DNA of 64,000 nucleotides from Chryseobacterium sp. (GCF_019236175.1 NZ_JAFAJM010000014.1:124001-188000); one strand, 5' to 3'. Positions 43,474 to 52,247 are shown, counted from the first letter of the stretch. Program-made: numbers and translations. Notes: a model not told the origin generated them from the sequence alone.

Positions 43474-44397
43474 CTACTTCTTCAGCCAGCCCTGGTTATT
43501 CTTATTATCGGAACGTTTTTTACCATTGTCGATATTATAGGCAAAACCAACTCCTAACGTCTGTTTTAGCTGTGTTTTCTGAATCTGGTTATGATCATAT
43601 AATAAATCCAGTGTAAGATTGGTAGAGATGAATTTATTGATTTTCATATTTAAAATTCCACTATATCCAAGTACCAAACGGTCAGGATGATCAAGATAAT
43701 TTGAAAAAACAGAAGCCGTATTGGTCAGGTTGATATTTTCCATAATTTTCACCTTATACATTGCTGTTCCTAAGAAACCGAACTGGAACAGGGAAGAGTC
43801 TCCATCGTTTTTAAGCCCGTAAGTTCCTGCTTTCTGAAGGTCTTTATCCAGAACAAAAGTCCATCTGGCGTTTGCAGGGCGTAATGTCATTGTAAAATTA
43901 TCGTTAGGACGGTAAGTGACTCCGGCCCCTAAATTAAGATAACCCGGTGCAAAGAAATTAGAGATCTTCTTAGCGTCAGGATTATTGCCATCCTCATACC
44001 CCGGTGCAAACTGTGACTGAATACTTGCTCCCATTGAGTAATACCAGTGCTTGGCAAACTCCCGCCCGTAGTTGGTAGAAAGATTGATAACATCCTGAGT
44101 CTTTCTTACTCCTGTACCCTGAGTGTTATTTTGCCCGTATCCCAGGATAATAATATTTTCCCAAAGATCTTTTCCTTTTTCATAGGTCAGGTTATAATTC
44201 ACACCAGCAAGCCAGCCAACGTTATTGGCGCCCCCACCGACCCAGTTCGAAAAAGCAGCCTGATTAAGCATTAAGGTATTTTGTCCCTGGATAGACCACG
44301 CTTTAACAGTATCTGTTGCCGGTACTGAAGTTTTTGTTTCCTGAGCACCAGCAATAGCTCCCATAGAAAGGGAGGCGATTAATAAAAGTTTTTTCAT
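43474..44397 (-). CDS. DUF3078 domain outer-membrane protein (paralogue 2)
   Basis: The protein is 307 aa with signal peptide (about residues 1-18, ending AGAQ) and beta-strand-rich alternation across its length. Family-typical sequences are QAAFSNWVGGGANNVGWLAG (about 46-65) and LRPANARWTFVLDKDLQ. Probably a barrel in the outer membrane; no function is established. It is very similar to the neighbouring 308-aa gene and has its own -7 box, so the two are separately transcribed duplicates. Confidence 0.82.
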   Translation of the reverse strand: MKKLLLIASLSMGAIAGAQETKTSVPATDTVKAWSIQGQNTLMLNQAAFSNWVGGGANNVGWLAGVNYNLTYEKGKDLWENIIILGYGQNNTQGTGVRKTQDVINLSTNYGREFAKHWYYSMGASIQSQFAPGYEDGNNPDAKKISNFFAPGYLNLGAGVTYRPNDNFTMTLRPANARWTFVLDKDLQKAGTYGLKNDGDSSLFQFGFLGTAMYKVKIMENINLTNTASVFSNYLDHPDRLVLGYSGILNMKINKFISTNLTLDLLYDHNQIQKTQLKQTLGVGFAYNIDNGKKRSDNKNNQGWLKK

Positions 44398-44415
44398 AAT
44401 TAACGATTTTCCTTA

Positions 44416-44423
44416 CAAATGTA
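44416..44423 (-). promoter_or_regulatory. -7 box of the DUF3078 paralogue 2 gene
   Basis: Minus-strand TACATTTG matches TAnnTTTG, 18 bases upstream of the ATG. Confidence 0.5.
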
Positions 44424-44586
44424 TAAATAATAATCTACCTCCGGATAAAATTCACTTTAATTAGAATTTTATATTGTTTAAAAAATTATTGATAATCCGT
44501 TAATATTAAGATATTTAAAAACCTCCAAGCAGAGATAAAAAGCGTTCAAACTTAAAACTACTTAAAATCACCTTTCAGCTATTCAC

Positions 44587-44618
44587 AAAAAAAAGTACTC
44601 CAAAACCGAAGCACTTTT
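44587..44618 (-). terminator. Terminator of the DUF3078 paralogue 1 gene
   Basis: On the minus strand a 10-bp stem with two G-T pairs (44592-44601 with 44608-44617) is followed by eight T residues. It lies 20-odd bases after the stop codon. Confidence 0.75.
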
Positions 44619-44640
44619 ATTCTATAATTTAATGATATCT

Positions 44641-45567
44641 TTATTTTTTAATCCACCACTGGCTGTCTTTACGGTCGGAACGTTTCACTCCATTATCCAG
44701 TGTATAGGCAAATCCGATTCCCAATGTCTGTTTAAGCTGGGTTTTCTCAATCTGATTATGATCGTATAATAAATCCAGTGTAATATTGGATGAGATATAT
44801 TTATTAACCTTCAGATTCAGTAGCGCTCCGTAGGCGAGAACCAGCCTATCGGGACGATCAAGATAGTTGGAAAAGACTGAAGCGGTATTAGTCAGGTAAA
44901 TATCTTCCATTAATTTAAGCTTATACATCGCAGTTCCGAGGAAACCGAATTGTAACAATGAGGAATCTCCGTCACTTTTCAAACCATAATTTCCGGCAAG
45001 CTGAAGATCTTTATCCAGTACAAATGTCCATCTGGCGTTGGTAGGACGCAAAGTTACCGTCAGATCATCATTCGGTCTGTAGGTGATACCCATACCCAGG
45101 TTCAGATAACCGGGTGCCATAAAGTTTGAAATTTTCTTTGCTTCAGGGTTATTTCCGTCTTCATATCCGGGAGCAAACTGTGATTGTAACCCTGCTCCTG
45201 CAGATAAATACCAGCTCTTGGAAAATTTTCTGCCGTAATTGGTGGAAAGGGTGATAACATCCTGCGTTTTTCGGATACCTAAACCTTTAGTATCATTTTG
45301 TCCGTATCCCAGAACAATGATATTTTCCCAAAGGTCTTTATCCTTTTCATAAGTCAGGTTATAATTAGCACCGGCAAGCCACCCTATGTTGTTGGCTCCC
45401 CCTCCTACCCAGTTTGAAAAGGCAGCCTGGTTAATCATTAAAGTGTTTTTTCCTAATACAGACCAGTATTTAACGGTGTCTACCACTACCGAATCTTTTT
45501 TTAATTCTTCTTGTGCACTTGCATAAATCCCTGTAAAAAAGGAAAGAATCAATAAAAACTTCTTCAT
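44641..45567 (-). CDS. DUF3078 domain outer-membrane protein (paralogue 1)
   Basis: The protein is 308 aa from the ATG at 45567. The in-frame ATG at 45585 is too close to the -7 box at 45588-45595 to be transcribed with it. Signal peptide about residues 1-18, then the same barrel-like pattern as the downstream paralogue, with QAAFSNWVGGGANNIGWLAG and FAPGYEDGNNPEAKKISNF shared almost word for word. Function unknown. Confidence 0.82.
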   Translation of the reverse strand: MKKFLLILSFFTGIYASAQEELKKDSVVVDTVKYWSVLGKNTLMINQAAFSNWVGGGANNIGWLAGANYNLTYEKDKDLWENIIVLGYGQNDTKGLGIRKTQDVITLSTNYGRKFSKSWYLSAGAGLQSQFAPGYEDGNNPEAKKISNFMAPGYLNLGMGITYRPNDDLTVTLRPTNARWTFVLDKDLQLAGNYGLKSDGDSSLLQFGFLGTAMYKLKLMEDIYLTNTASVFSNYLDRPDRLVLAYGALLNLKVNKYISSNITLDLLYDHNQIEKTQLKQTLGIGFAYTLDNGVKRSDRKDSQWWIKK

Positions 45568-45587
45568 TACTCTAAATAATTTCAATG

Positions 45588-45595
45588 CAAAAATA
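45588..45595 (-). promoter_or_regulatory. -7 box of the DUF3078 paralogue 1 gene
   Basis: Minus-strand TATTTTTG matches TAnnTTTG, 20 bases upstream of the ATG at 45567. Confidence 0.55.
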
Positions 45596-45813
45596 TTAAT
45601 ATAATTTTTTTTTAAGGTAAATAAACCCTAAAAGAATCTATTTTTCATAAATTCTCGCTCCAATGACTAAAAATAATAATAAATTCAATGCCAAAAAAAG
45701 AGAATAAAAATCCAATTTGATACCTTTTGTCTTAAAATCAGACGGATAGAAGCATATTCATCGACAAATTTTCCGAAATTTATCCTTGGCTTTTGATTTG
45801 ACATACAATCTCT

Positions 45814-46581
45814 ATGTTTAAAAATGTAATTTCCAAAAGAGCGATTTTATACCCTTTGCTGATGCTTGCAGCCATGTGGTCCGGATATTTTTTACAGACG
45901 CAAGGCTTTTTTGCAAATTGCATAGGAGCTATCATTCCTTTACTTCCGGAAGGATTACTAGGTGTTATTACCTCTCCTTTATTACATGGAAATTTAGATC
46001 ACATCATAGGAAATTCAATTCCTATTGCTGTTTTAATGTTTCTTCTGTATCAATTCTACCCTCTGGTAGCTAACAAAGTCTTTATTCTGGGCTGGCTGGC
46101 AACAGGTTTTTTAGTATGGCTTCTTCCTCCCATTGATATTCTTACCGGTGAATATATGTATACCTGTACTATCGGGGCCAGCGGTGTAGTGTACGTTCTT
46201 GCATTTTTTCTTTTCTTCAGCGGAGTTTTTAAATGGAATACCAAACTGCTTACCATTTCAATGCTTGTTGTTTTATACTATGGCAGTCTGATTTGGGGAA
46301 TGCTTCCGGAAGAACTTTTTTACAATATGCAGGAGCCCAGTAAAATTTCGTGGCAGGCTCACCTTTCAGGAGCAGTTGTAGGAAGTATTATCGCTTTTGC
46401 ATTTAAAAACGTGGGAGAAAAAAAGAAAAAATATATCTGGGAATTTCCTAACTATTATAGCGAAAAGGACGATAAACTATGGCAACAGTATAAAGAAAAT
46501 CATCCTGAAGACTTTCTTGAACTTCCTTATAAAAAAAGAGACGATATCTGGGATCATTTGGATGAATTAAGAAAGAGATAA
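45814..46581 (+). CDS. Rhomboid family intramembrane serine protease
   Basis: Cleaves transmembrane substrates within the membrane. It is 255 aa with about six helices. The catalytic dyad is Ser123 in CTIGASGVVY and His183 in SWQAHLSGAVVG; the family-typical SPLLHGNLDHIIGNSIPI (about 54-71) precedes them. The hydrophilic C-terminus (about 200-255) is highly charged and cytoplasmic. Natural substrates are unknown. dprA follows after 33 bases with its own -7 box. Confidence 0.92.
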   Translation: MFKNVISKRAILYPLLMLAAMWSGYFLQTQGFFANCIGAIIPLLPEGLLGVITSPLLHGNLDHIIGNSIPIAVLMFLLYQFYPLVANKVFILGWLATGFLVWLLPPIDILTGEYMYTCTIGASGVVYVLAFFLFFSGVFKWNTKLLTISMLVVLYYGSLIWGMLPEELFYNMQEPSKISWQAHLSGAVVGSIIAFAFKNVGEKKKKYIWEFPNYYSEKDDKLWQQYKENHPEDFLELPYKKRDDIWDHLDELRKR

Positions 46582-46593
46582 CACTTATTTCAC

Positions 46594-46601
46594 TACATTT
46601 G
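46594..46601 (+). promoter_or_regulatory. -7 box of dprA promoter
   Basis: TACATTTG matches TAnnTTTG, 13 bases before the dprA ATG. No TTG at usual spacing. Confidence 0.5.
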
Positions 46602-46614
46602 AAAAAAAACACAC

Positions 46615-47724
46615 ATGATCTCCGAAGAATATTTATATGCAATCGCGCTGCGCGAATGCAGCCATATTGGCGATATCAATTTCAAAAAACTGGTTAAAAC
46701 TTTTGGAAGTGCAGAAGAAGCATGGAAAAGGGGTCGAAAAGAATATAAAAAACTGGAAGGAATGGGACTAAAAACCGTTTCTGATATCGGCAATGAAGAA
46801 CATCTGAAATATGCAGAAAAAGAATTGATTTTTTGCGAAAAAAATAATATAAATATCAGGCTAAGACATCTTCAGGAAATTCCGTTTCTTCTTAATGAAT
46901 GCCCGGATGCTCCTGCTATTATTTATCAAAAAGGAAATTCTGGTGACTCCGTACGAAAACTAAGTATCGTAGGAACCCGGAATATGACTCTCTATGGCAA
47001 ACAGTTCATTAATGATTTCTTTGAAGCTACACAATCTGCTTCTTATGTCTCTGTAAGTGGCCTTGCATTAGGTATTGATAAAGAGGTTCATGAAGTATCT
47101 CTTCAATACCGGAGACCCACCATAGCCGTTCTGGCTCATGGCTTCCAATTCCTTTATCCTTCAAAAAATAAAAAGCTTTCGGAAAAGATCCTTCAGGAAG
47201 GAGGTGCATTACTGACGGAGTTCAGTTCCTCCAGAAAACCGGACCGTGAAAACTTCATTCAAAGGAACAGAATTGTGGCTGGAATTTCCCCATCAACCAT
47301 CGTTGTGGAGACAGGATTCGGAGGGGGCTCTGTAAGTACTGCAGCTTTTGCCAATGAATACAACCGGGATGTATTTGCACTTCCAGGAAAGATTACAGAT
47401 GTTTTTAGCCAGGGGTGTAATCAGTTGATTTTCCATCATAAAGCAACAGCAATTTCCACGATAAAAGATCTCATTAATCTTCTCGGATTCAACAAGCATG
47501 AGATGAAAATGGAAGAGCTGTTCCCACACAGCGAATCAACAATACAATTAACTGATAATCAAAACAAAATCTATCAATTCATCAAAGGCAATCCACAGAT
47601 TTCTTTAGATGATATGTCTCAAAAAATTGAAGTTTCTGCGCACAAAATTTTACCGATAATTTTAGAATTAGAGCTTTTAGGGAAAGTAAAATCATTTTCC
47701 GGGAGGCAATTTATAGCAATTTAA
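46615..47724 (+). CDS. dprA: DNA-processing protein DprA
   Basis: Loads RecA on incoming single-stranded DNA during natural transformation. It is 369 aa: an N-terminal helix-hairpin-helix region (about residues 1-70), the Rossmann-type core with SIVGTRNMTLYGKQF (about 118-132), VSGLALGIDKEVH (about 146-158) and VVETGFGGGSVSTAAFANEYNRDVFALPG split over about 230-258, and a winged-helix C-terminus (about 305-369). No other competence gene is nearby. Confidence 0.94.
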   Translation: MISEEYLYAIALRECSHIGDINFKKLVKTFGSAEEAWKRGRKEYKKLEGMGLKTVSDIGNEEHLKYAEKELIFCEKNNINIRLRHLQEIPFLLNECPDAPAIIYQKGNSGDSVRKLSIVGTRNMTLYGKQFINDFFEATQSASYVSVSGLALGIDKEVHEVSLQYRRPTIAVLAHGFQFLYPSKNKKLSEKILQEGGALLTEFSSSRKPDRENFIQRNRIVAGISPSTIVVETGFGGGSVSTAAFANEYNRDVFALPGKITDVFSQGCNQLIFHHKATAISTIKDLINLLGFNKHEMKMEELFPHSESTIQLTDNQNKIYQFIKGNPQISLDDMSQKIEVSAHKILPIILELELLGKVKSFSGRQFIAI

Positions 47725-47858
47725 GAATTAACGATTTCTTAATATTGCATTGTTTCATACATAACATTTCATTTTTAATAAAATTTGACAATAAATTATC
47801 AATTTAATAATATTTCTACACATTTTTATTTAATTTTTAACAATGTTAAAATAGAGTG

Positions 47859-47888
47859 TTGTGAATCTTGAAAAAAAAATTAAATTTG
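47859..47888 (+). promoter_or_regulatory. Promoter of gdhA
   Basis: TTG (47859-47861), a 19-base spacer and TAAATTTG (47881-47888) form a full consensus promoter, 26 bases before the ATG. The 190-base upstream region is otherwise AT-rich with no clear operator. Confidence 0.7.
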
Positions 47889-47914
47889 TTGACAATAATA
47901 TTCAACCTTAATAT

Positions 47915-49273
47915 ATGGAACAATATAATATTGACCAGAAAATCCAAGAGTTTATTGCAAAAATTGAAGCAAAAAATCCTAACGAACCGGAATTTTTACA
48001 GGCTGTAAAAGAAGTTGCCGTAACTGTAATTCCATTCATTGCTACCAAAAAAGAATATACAGGAATGAAGCTGCTTGAAAGAATGGCTGAAGCTGAAAGA
48101 ATTATTATTTTCAGAGTTCCATGGGTTGATGATAAAGGAGAAATTCAGGTTAACAGAGGTTTCAGAATTCAAATGAACTCTGCAATCGGACCATACAAAG
48201 GAGGAATTCGTTTCCATCCTACAGTAAACTTATCTGTTCTTAAATTCCTGGCTTTCGAACAGGTATTTAAAAACTCTTTAACAACCCTTCCAATGGGTGG
48301 TGGTAAAGGAGGTTCAGATTTTGATCCACAAGGAAAATCTGATATGGAAGTAATGCGTTTCTGCCAGGCTTTCATGACAGAATTATGCAAGCACATCGGT
48401 CCTGAAACAGACGTACCTGCAGGAGATATTGGTGTAGGAGCAAGAGAAATCGGTTACCTATTCGGACAATACAAGAAAATCAGAAATGAGTTTACAGGGG
48501 TTCTTACAGGAAAAGGTCTTGCTTACGGTGGTTCATTGATCCGTCCTGAAGCTACAGGATACGGAGTAGTATACTTTGCTGAGCAGATGCTTAAGACTAT
48601 CGGACAGGATTTCCAGGGGAAAACAGTAACTGTATCAGGTTTCGGAAACGTGGCTTGGGGAGTTATCAAAAAAGCAACTGAACTGGGAGCTAAAGTGGTA
48701 ACGATTTCTGGTCCTGACGGATATATCTATGATAAAGAGGGTATCAGCGGAGAAAAGATCGATTATTTATTAGAGCTTAGATCTTCAGGAAACAACAGAG
48801 CTGAGGACTATGCAAAAAAATACCCGTCTGCTGAATTCCACGCTGGAAAACGTCCTTGGGATGTGAAATGTGATGTAGCTTTCCCTTCTGCAACGCAAAA
48901 CGAATTAGATTTAGATGACGCAAGAAAATTAGTTGAAAACGGATGTCTTTGTGTAACTGAAGCAGCTAATATGCCTTCTACGCTTGATGCGATCAACTAT
49001 TTCTTAGATAATAAAGTATTATTCTCTCCTGGTAAAGCTTCCAATGCCGGAGGTGTTGCAACATCAGGATTAGAAATGACACAAAACTCTATCCGTCTTA
49101 ACTGGACTTCTGAAGAGGTTGACGCAAGATTAAAGGAAATCATGATCGGTATCCACAAAGCTTGTAGAGACTACGGAAAAGACGAAGATGGCTATGTAAA
49201 CTATGTAAAAGGGGCAAACATTGCCGGCTTCGTAAAAGTAGCGGAAGCAATGCTGGCTCAGGGAGTAGTGTAA
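47915..49273 (+). CDS. gdhA: NADP-type glutamate dehydrogenase
   Basis: Interconverts 2-oxoglutarate plus ammonia and glutamate; the hexameric 450-aa class is usually NADP(H)-linked and assimilatory. It is 452 aa. Substrate-binding PYKGGIRFHP and catalytic Lys in LPMGGGKGGSDFDPQG (about residues 125-140), then the dinucleotide loop GFGNVAWGVIKK (about 243-254). Good promoter upstream and terminator downstream; monocistronic. Confidence 0.96.
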   Translation: MEQYNIDQKIQEFIAKIEAKNPNEPEFLQAVKEVAVTVIPFIATKKEYTGMKLLERMAEAERIIIFRVPWVDDKGEIQVNRGFRIQMNSAIGPYKGGIRFHPTVNLSVLKFLAFEQVFKNSLTTLPMGGGKGGSDFDPQGKSDMEVMRFCQAFMTELCKHIGPETDVPAGDIGVGAREIGYLFGQYKKIRNEFTGVLTGKGLAYGGSLIRPEATGYGVVYFAEQMLKTIGQDFQGKTVTVSGFGNVAWGVIKKATELGAKVVTISGPDGYIYDKEGISGEKIDYLLELRSSGNNRAEDYAKKYPSAEFHAGKRPWDVKCDVAFPSATQNELDLDDARKLVENGCLCVTEAANMPSTLDAINYFLDNKVLFSPGKASNAGGVATSGLEMTQNSIRLNWTSEEVDARLKEIMIGIHKACRDYGKDEDGYVNYVKGANIAGFVKVAEAMLAQGVV

Positions 49274-49282
49274 ATAAAGAAC

Positions 49283-49313
49283 AAAGGTTGGGAGAAACTC
49301 CCGACCTTTTTTG
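49283..49313 (+). terminator. Terminator of gdhA
   Basis: A 12-bp stem with one G-T pair (AAAGGTTGGGAG with CTCCCGACCTTT) around a three-base loop is followed by T residues, 10 bases after the gdhA stop. Confidence 0.88.
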
Positions 49314-49362
49314 ATATAGCCTGTTCCCGGGATAATGGGAAAAAAGTAAAAAGTGAAAGGAG

Positions 49363-49396
49363 AAAGCGCTGCTATATGCAGCGCTTTTTTTATTTT
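49363..49396 (+). terminator. GC-rich hairpin with T-run just before the DUF1801 gene
   Basis: A perfect 10-bp stem (AAAGCGCTGC, 49363-49372, with GCAGCGCTTT, 49378-49387) is followed by TTTTATTTTT. It looks like an intrinsic terminator, yet the next start codon is only about 12 bases past the stem. It is a second terminator after gdhA or an attenuator of the following gene. Confidence 0.75.
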
Positions 49397-49399
49397 TAT

Positions 49400-49777
49400 A
49401 TGATGAAAAACACCTTTAGAAATATAGATGAATACCTCCTTTTATTTCCGGGTGAAGTTCAGGAAAAACTGGATAGACTAAGGGAAATCATCCGGCTCAA
49501 AGCACCTGACTCTGAAGAATATATCGGCTATCAGATGCCTGCCTTCCGATATAAAGGAAAACCGCTCATCTATTTTGCCGGTTATAAAAATCATATTGGC
49601 TTTTATCCGGGAGCTGAGGGTATTAAAAATTTTGAAAAAAATTTTAGAGAAAAGGCCTATAAGTTTTCTAAAGGAGCTGTTCAGTTTCCGATCCATGAAG
49701 CACTGCCGGTTGATTTAATTCTTAATATACTTACTTTTAAAATACAGGAAATTGATCAAAAAAATCCTGAAATATAA
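49400..49777 (+). CDS. DUF1801 (YdhG/iron chaperone-like) protein
   Basis: The protein is 125 aa from the ATG at 49400 (49403 is equally possible). The DUF1801 pattern is clear: NIDEYLLLFPGEVQEKLDRL (about residues 7-26), EYIGYQMPAFRYKGKPLIYFA, then HIGFYPG and KGAVQFPIHEALP. Bacterial relatives include YdhG of Bacillus and proteins annotated as intracellular iron chaperone frataxin-like; the function is not proven. It begins about 12 bases after a terminator-like hairpin. Confidence 0.85.
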   Translation: MMKNTFRNIDEYLLLFPGEVQEKLDRLREIIRLKAPDSEEYIGYQMPAFRYKGKPLIYFAGYKNHIGFYPGAEGIKNFEKNFREKAYKFSKGAVQFPIHEALPVDLILNILTFKIQEIDQKNPEI

Positions 49778-49812
49778 GATTCCAGGATTCAGGCTCGTGT
49801 TTACTCAAGTAT

Positions 49813-50115
49813 TTACTTTTTCTTTTTACTTTTCTTTTCTTCTTTGGTAGCCTCCGAAGTTTTAGCAGTTCCCACTGTAGTTCCTGTACTTACCGTAGCA
49901 TCGGTAGCAGGAGCTGTTGTAGAAACTTCTGTTGTCGTGTTTTGTTTTTGCCCGTTGGTGGTTGAAGAGGTACTCCAGTCTGTGGTTGTCTTTGGACTTT
50001 GCTGCTGAGTTTGGGTAGTCGTTGAATTTTCTGCCGGTTTCTGAGTTTGTGTCTGAGCAGATACTGCAATGATTCCCGCGAATGTAAACGCTGCTGTTAC
50101 AAATAACTTTTTCAT
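49813..50115 (-). CDS. Small secreted Thr/Gln-rich protein of unknown function
   Basis: The protein is 100 aa with a signal peptide (about residues 1-20, ending AVSAQ). The mature part is low complexity: Thr, Gln, Ser and Ala with repeated TQTQ and TTT runs, ending in a lysine-rich tail (EEKKSKKKK). No domain. Composition suggests a disordered envelope protein. A possible -7 box (TAATTTTG, minus strand, 50162-50169) lies 46 bases upstream. Confidence 0.6.
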   Translation of the reverse strand: MKKLFVTAAFTFAGIIAVSAQTQTQKPAENSTTTQTQQQSPKTTTDWSTSSTTNGQKQNTTTEVSTTAPATDATVSTGTTVGTAKTSEATKEEKKSKKKK

Positions 50116-50305
50116 AATGTAATATTTAAATGATTGTTTAAGATAAACGATACATTAATCACAAAATTATTTGTAACACCCTAATTTAACGTAGTTTATA
50201 ATTATTTAAGAGGATTTTATAATGAGTAAAATAAGCTGAAAGAATGGTTGTTTCTCAACTCCTGTTATTTTTTTAATGATTATGCCTCCATAACAAGTGT
50301 TAAAT

Positions 50306-50794
50306 CTATTTGCCAATATTCTTCATCATTTTTTCTACAAACTCAAAAGCAGCAGGACAAATTACAGTGTTCTTCAGCATTATATTATTAATCTGGTAGA
50401 TCTTCTTGCGGTCTGTATGGGGATATTCCCTGCAGGCTTTCGGTCTTACTTCATAGATAGAACAGGTATTGTCAGCATTCAGAAAAAAACATGGCAGATG
50501 CTGTAATACTTTGTCATTATCTTCATCTACTCTTAAAAACTTTGCTTCAAAATCTGCCTGCTTCATCCGAAGATGTTTAGCTATACGTTCAATATCTTTT
50601 TCTGTATATAAAGGTCCGGTAGTTTTACAGCAGTTGGCACATTGTAAACAGTCTATTTCTTCAAACACTTCGTCATGGGTCTCCTGAACAATATAATCGA
50701 GGTTTTTGGGTGGCTTTTTCTTTAAACCATCCAGAAACTTTTTATGTTCTTTCTGCTTTTGTAAAGCTTGTTTTTTATAAAAATCTAAATCCAT
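50306..50794 (-). CDS. YkgJ family cysteine-cluster protein
   Basis: Small cytoplasmic protein of the YkgJ/UPF0153 type, predicted to bind zinc or an Fe-S cluster. It is 162 aa. The cysteine pattern is CLQCANCCKTTG (about residues 49-60), then LPCFFLNADNTCSIYEVRPKACREYP (about 105-130, split). The N-terminus is a lysine-rich helix. The start is immediately after the stop of the Kir-type channel gene, so the two are co-transcribed; a functional link is not established. Confidence 0.85.
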   Translation of the reverse strand: MDLDFYKKQALQKQKEHKKFLDGLKKKPPKNLDYIVQETHDEVFEEIDCLQCANCCKTTGPLYTEKDIERIAKHLRMKQADFEAKFLRVDEDNDKVLQHLPCFFLNADNTCSIYEVRPKACREYPHTDRKKIYQINNIMLKNTVICPAAFEFVEKMMKNIGK

Positions 50795-51766
50795 TTATTC
50801 TTTATTTCCAGCCGAAGCGGGAAGATCTTGTTTTTGATATTCATTAATCTTATCCAGATCCAGTACTGTTGTAAGATTATTTTTATCAGGATAATACATA
50901 GGGACAAATTTTGCTCCGTAAACAATTTCTCCGGTTACATAGGAAGATCTTTGAACCACGGTATTTGAAAATACTTCATCAAATGCGCGTACCTGAACGA
51001 TAAGTTCAATATCTGTGGTTTTAAAATCTTCTTCAGAAAAGCCGTAAAACGGTGAATTTTCATCTATCTTATGAACAACGGTCCAGTTAAGCGCCAGTGT
51101 ATTGATTTTACTTAAATGAATATCCAATCTGTAAAAATTACTTTTGGGAGCTCCATTTTCAATCACTTCTATAGCAGTAGACACGATAACATCGGCATCT
51201 GTAAGCGCGTTATTTTTATAAGGAGCGAGCCTGAACATCAGCGCTGTGGATTCCTGGAATGGTGCTATTACTGCAATATCAGAAAAGCTAAGATAAGCTC
51301 TCGGTCTGGAAAACCTTCCATAAAAAAGACCGGTTGCAATTGCAAAGGTAAGCAATCCTAAAAAAGCTTCAAAAGTAGCAATCAGACTGGCCATAAAACC
51401 TACAGGAGCAATTCTTCCGTATCCTACCGTTGTAAAAGTTTGTGAACTGAAAAAGAAAACATCAATAAATTCATTGCCCGGATTAGTCTTATCAATTCCT
51501 GTAAGGTGCTCTACCCCGATGATATAATATATAAGGGCAAATACCAGATTAATCAGGATATAAGCTATTACCAGATACGAAATAAAACGAAATGATGACA
51601 AATTCAGCATCGTATGATACCAGCTTAATCTGTTAAAAACATTTACGCCCCTTCTCTGAACGTTTGGAAGCCCGTCTTTATTAATAAACCTTCCCGATGC
51701 ATTACTTCCGAAGCCGCTGTTCTCCGTATTTTTCTGACGGATTTTTTTTCTGAATCCTCTTGTCAT
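50795..51766 (-). CDS. Inward-rectifier type (KirBac-like) potassium channel
   Basis: The protein is 323 aa. Basic N-terminus, TM1 (about residues 60-84), pore helix and selectivity filter in TFTTVGYGRIAP (about 110-121), TM2 (about 125-150), then a C-terminal beta-rich cytoplasmic domain (about 160-315), as in KirBac channels. The filter TVGYG indicates K+ selectivity. It is followed without a gap by the YkgJ-like gene. Confidence 0.9.
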   Translation of the reverse strand: MTRGFRKKIRQKNTENSGFGSNASGRFINKDGLPNVQRRGVNVFNRLSWYHTMLNLSSFRFISYLVIAYILINLVFALIYYIIGVEHLTGIDKTNPGNEFIDVFFFSSQTFTTVGYGRIAPVGFMASLIATFEAFLGLLTFAIATGLFYGRFSRPRAYLSFSDIAVIAPFQESTALMFRLAPYKNNALTDADVIVSTAIEVIENGAPKSNFYRLDIHLSKINTLALNWTVVHKIDENSPFYGFSEEDFKTTDIELIVQVRAFDEVFSNTVVQRSSYVTGEIVYGAKFVPMYYPDKNNLTTVLDLDKINEYQKQDLPASAGNKE

Positions 51767-51786
51767 TTTGTATCGTTTTTTCAGTA

Positions 51787-51794
51787 CAAAGATA
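51787..51794 (-). promoter_or_regulatory. -7 box of the Kir channel operon
   Basis: Minus-strand TATCTTTG matches TAnnTTTG, 20 bases upstream of the ATG. Confidence 0.55.
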
Positions 51795-51834
51795 AAAGAT
51801 TGTTTTCATGAAATTTATCAATCCCGTATTGAGA

Positions 51835-51862
51835 TTTGTAAATTGATTTTGATGTAACTTTG
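51835..51862 (+). promoter_or_regulatory. Promoter of the truncated haemoglobin gene
   Basis: TTG (51835-51837), a 17-base spacer and TAACTTTG (51855-51862) give a full consensus match. Only four bases separate the box from the ATG at 51867, which predicts a leaderless mRNA. Confidence 0.7.
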
Positions 51863-51866
51863 AGAG

Positions 51867-52247
51867 ATGAAAAAGCTTGAATCAAGAGAAGACATTGAAC
51901 AACTGGTTAATTCATTCTACACCAAAGTTATTAAAGATGAAACCATTGGCTTTTTTTTCAATGACATTGCAAAAGTAGACTGGGATAAACACCTTCCGAA
52001 AATGTATTCTTTCTGGGAATCTATTCTTTTCGGGCAGATGACCTATAAAGGAAACCCAATGGGAGTTCATTTTCCGGTCAATGAAATACAAGCTATGGAA
52101 CAAAAGCACTTTGATCAGTGGCTCAAATTGTGGCGTACTACCATTGAAGAAAATTTTGTAGGTGAAAATGCAGATATGGCCATCTACAAATCTGAAAACA
52201 TTGCTAAACTCATGGCGTTCAAAATGGAATTGGCGAGAAGATTATAA
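51867..52247 (+). CDS. Group III truncated haemoglobin
   Basis: Small haem protein binding O2 or NO in the cytoplasm; group III members are often linked to nitrosative stress or microaerobic growth, though the role here is unproven. It is 126 aa. Family features are the helix B/E aromatics (IGFFFNDIAKVDWDKHLPKM about residues 27-46), FWESILFG, and the likely proximal His81 in EQKHFDQWLKLW. It is monocistronic with a promoter almost touching its start codon. Confidence 0.92.
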   Translation: MKKLESREDIEQLVNSFYTKVIKDETIGFFFNDIAKVDWDKHLPKMYSFWESILFGQMTYKGNPMGVHFPVNEIQAMEQKHFDQWLKLWRTTIEENFVGENADMAIYKSENIAKLMAFKMELARRL

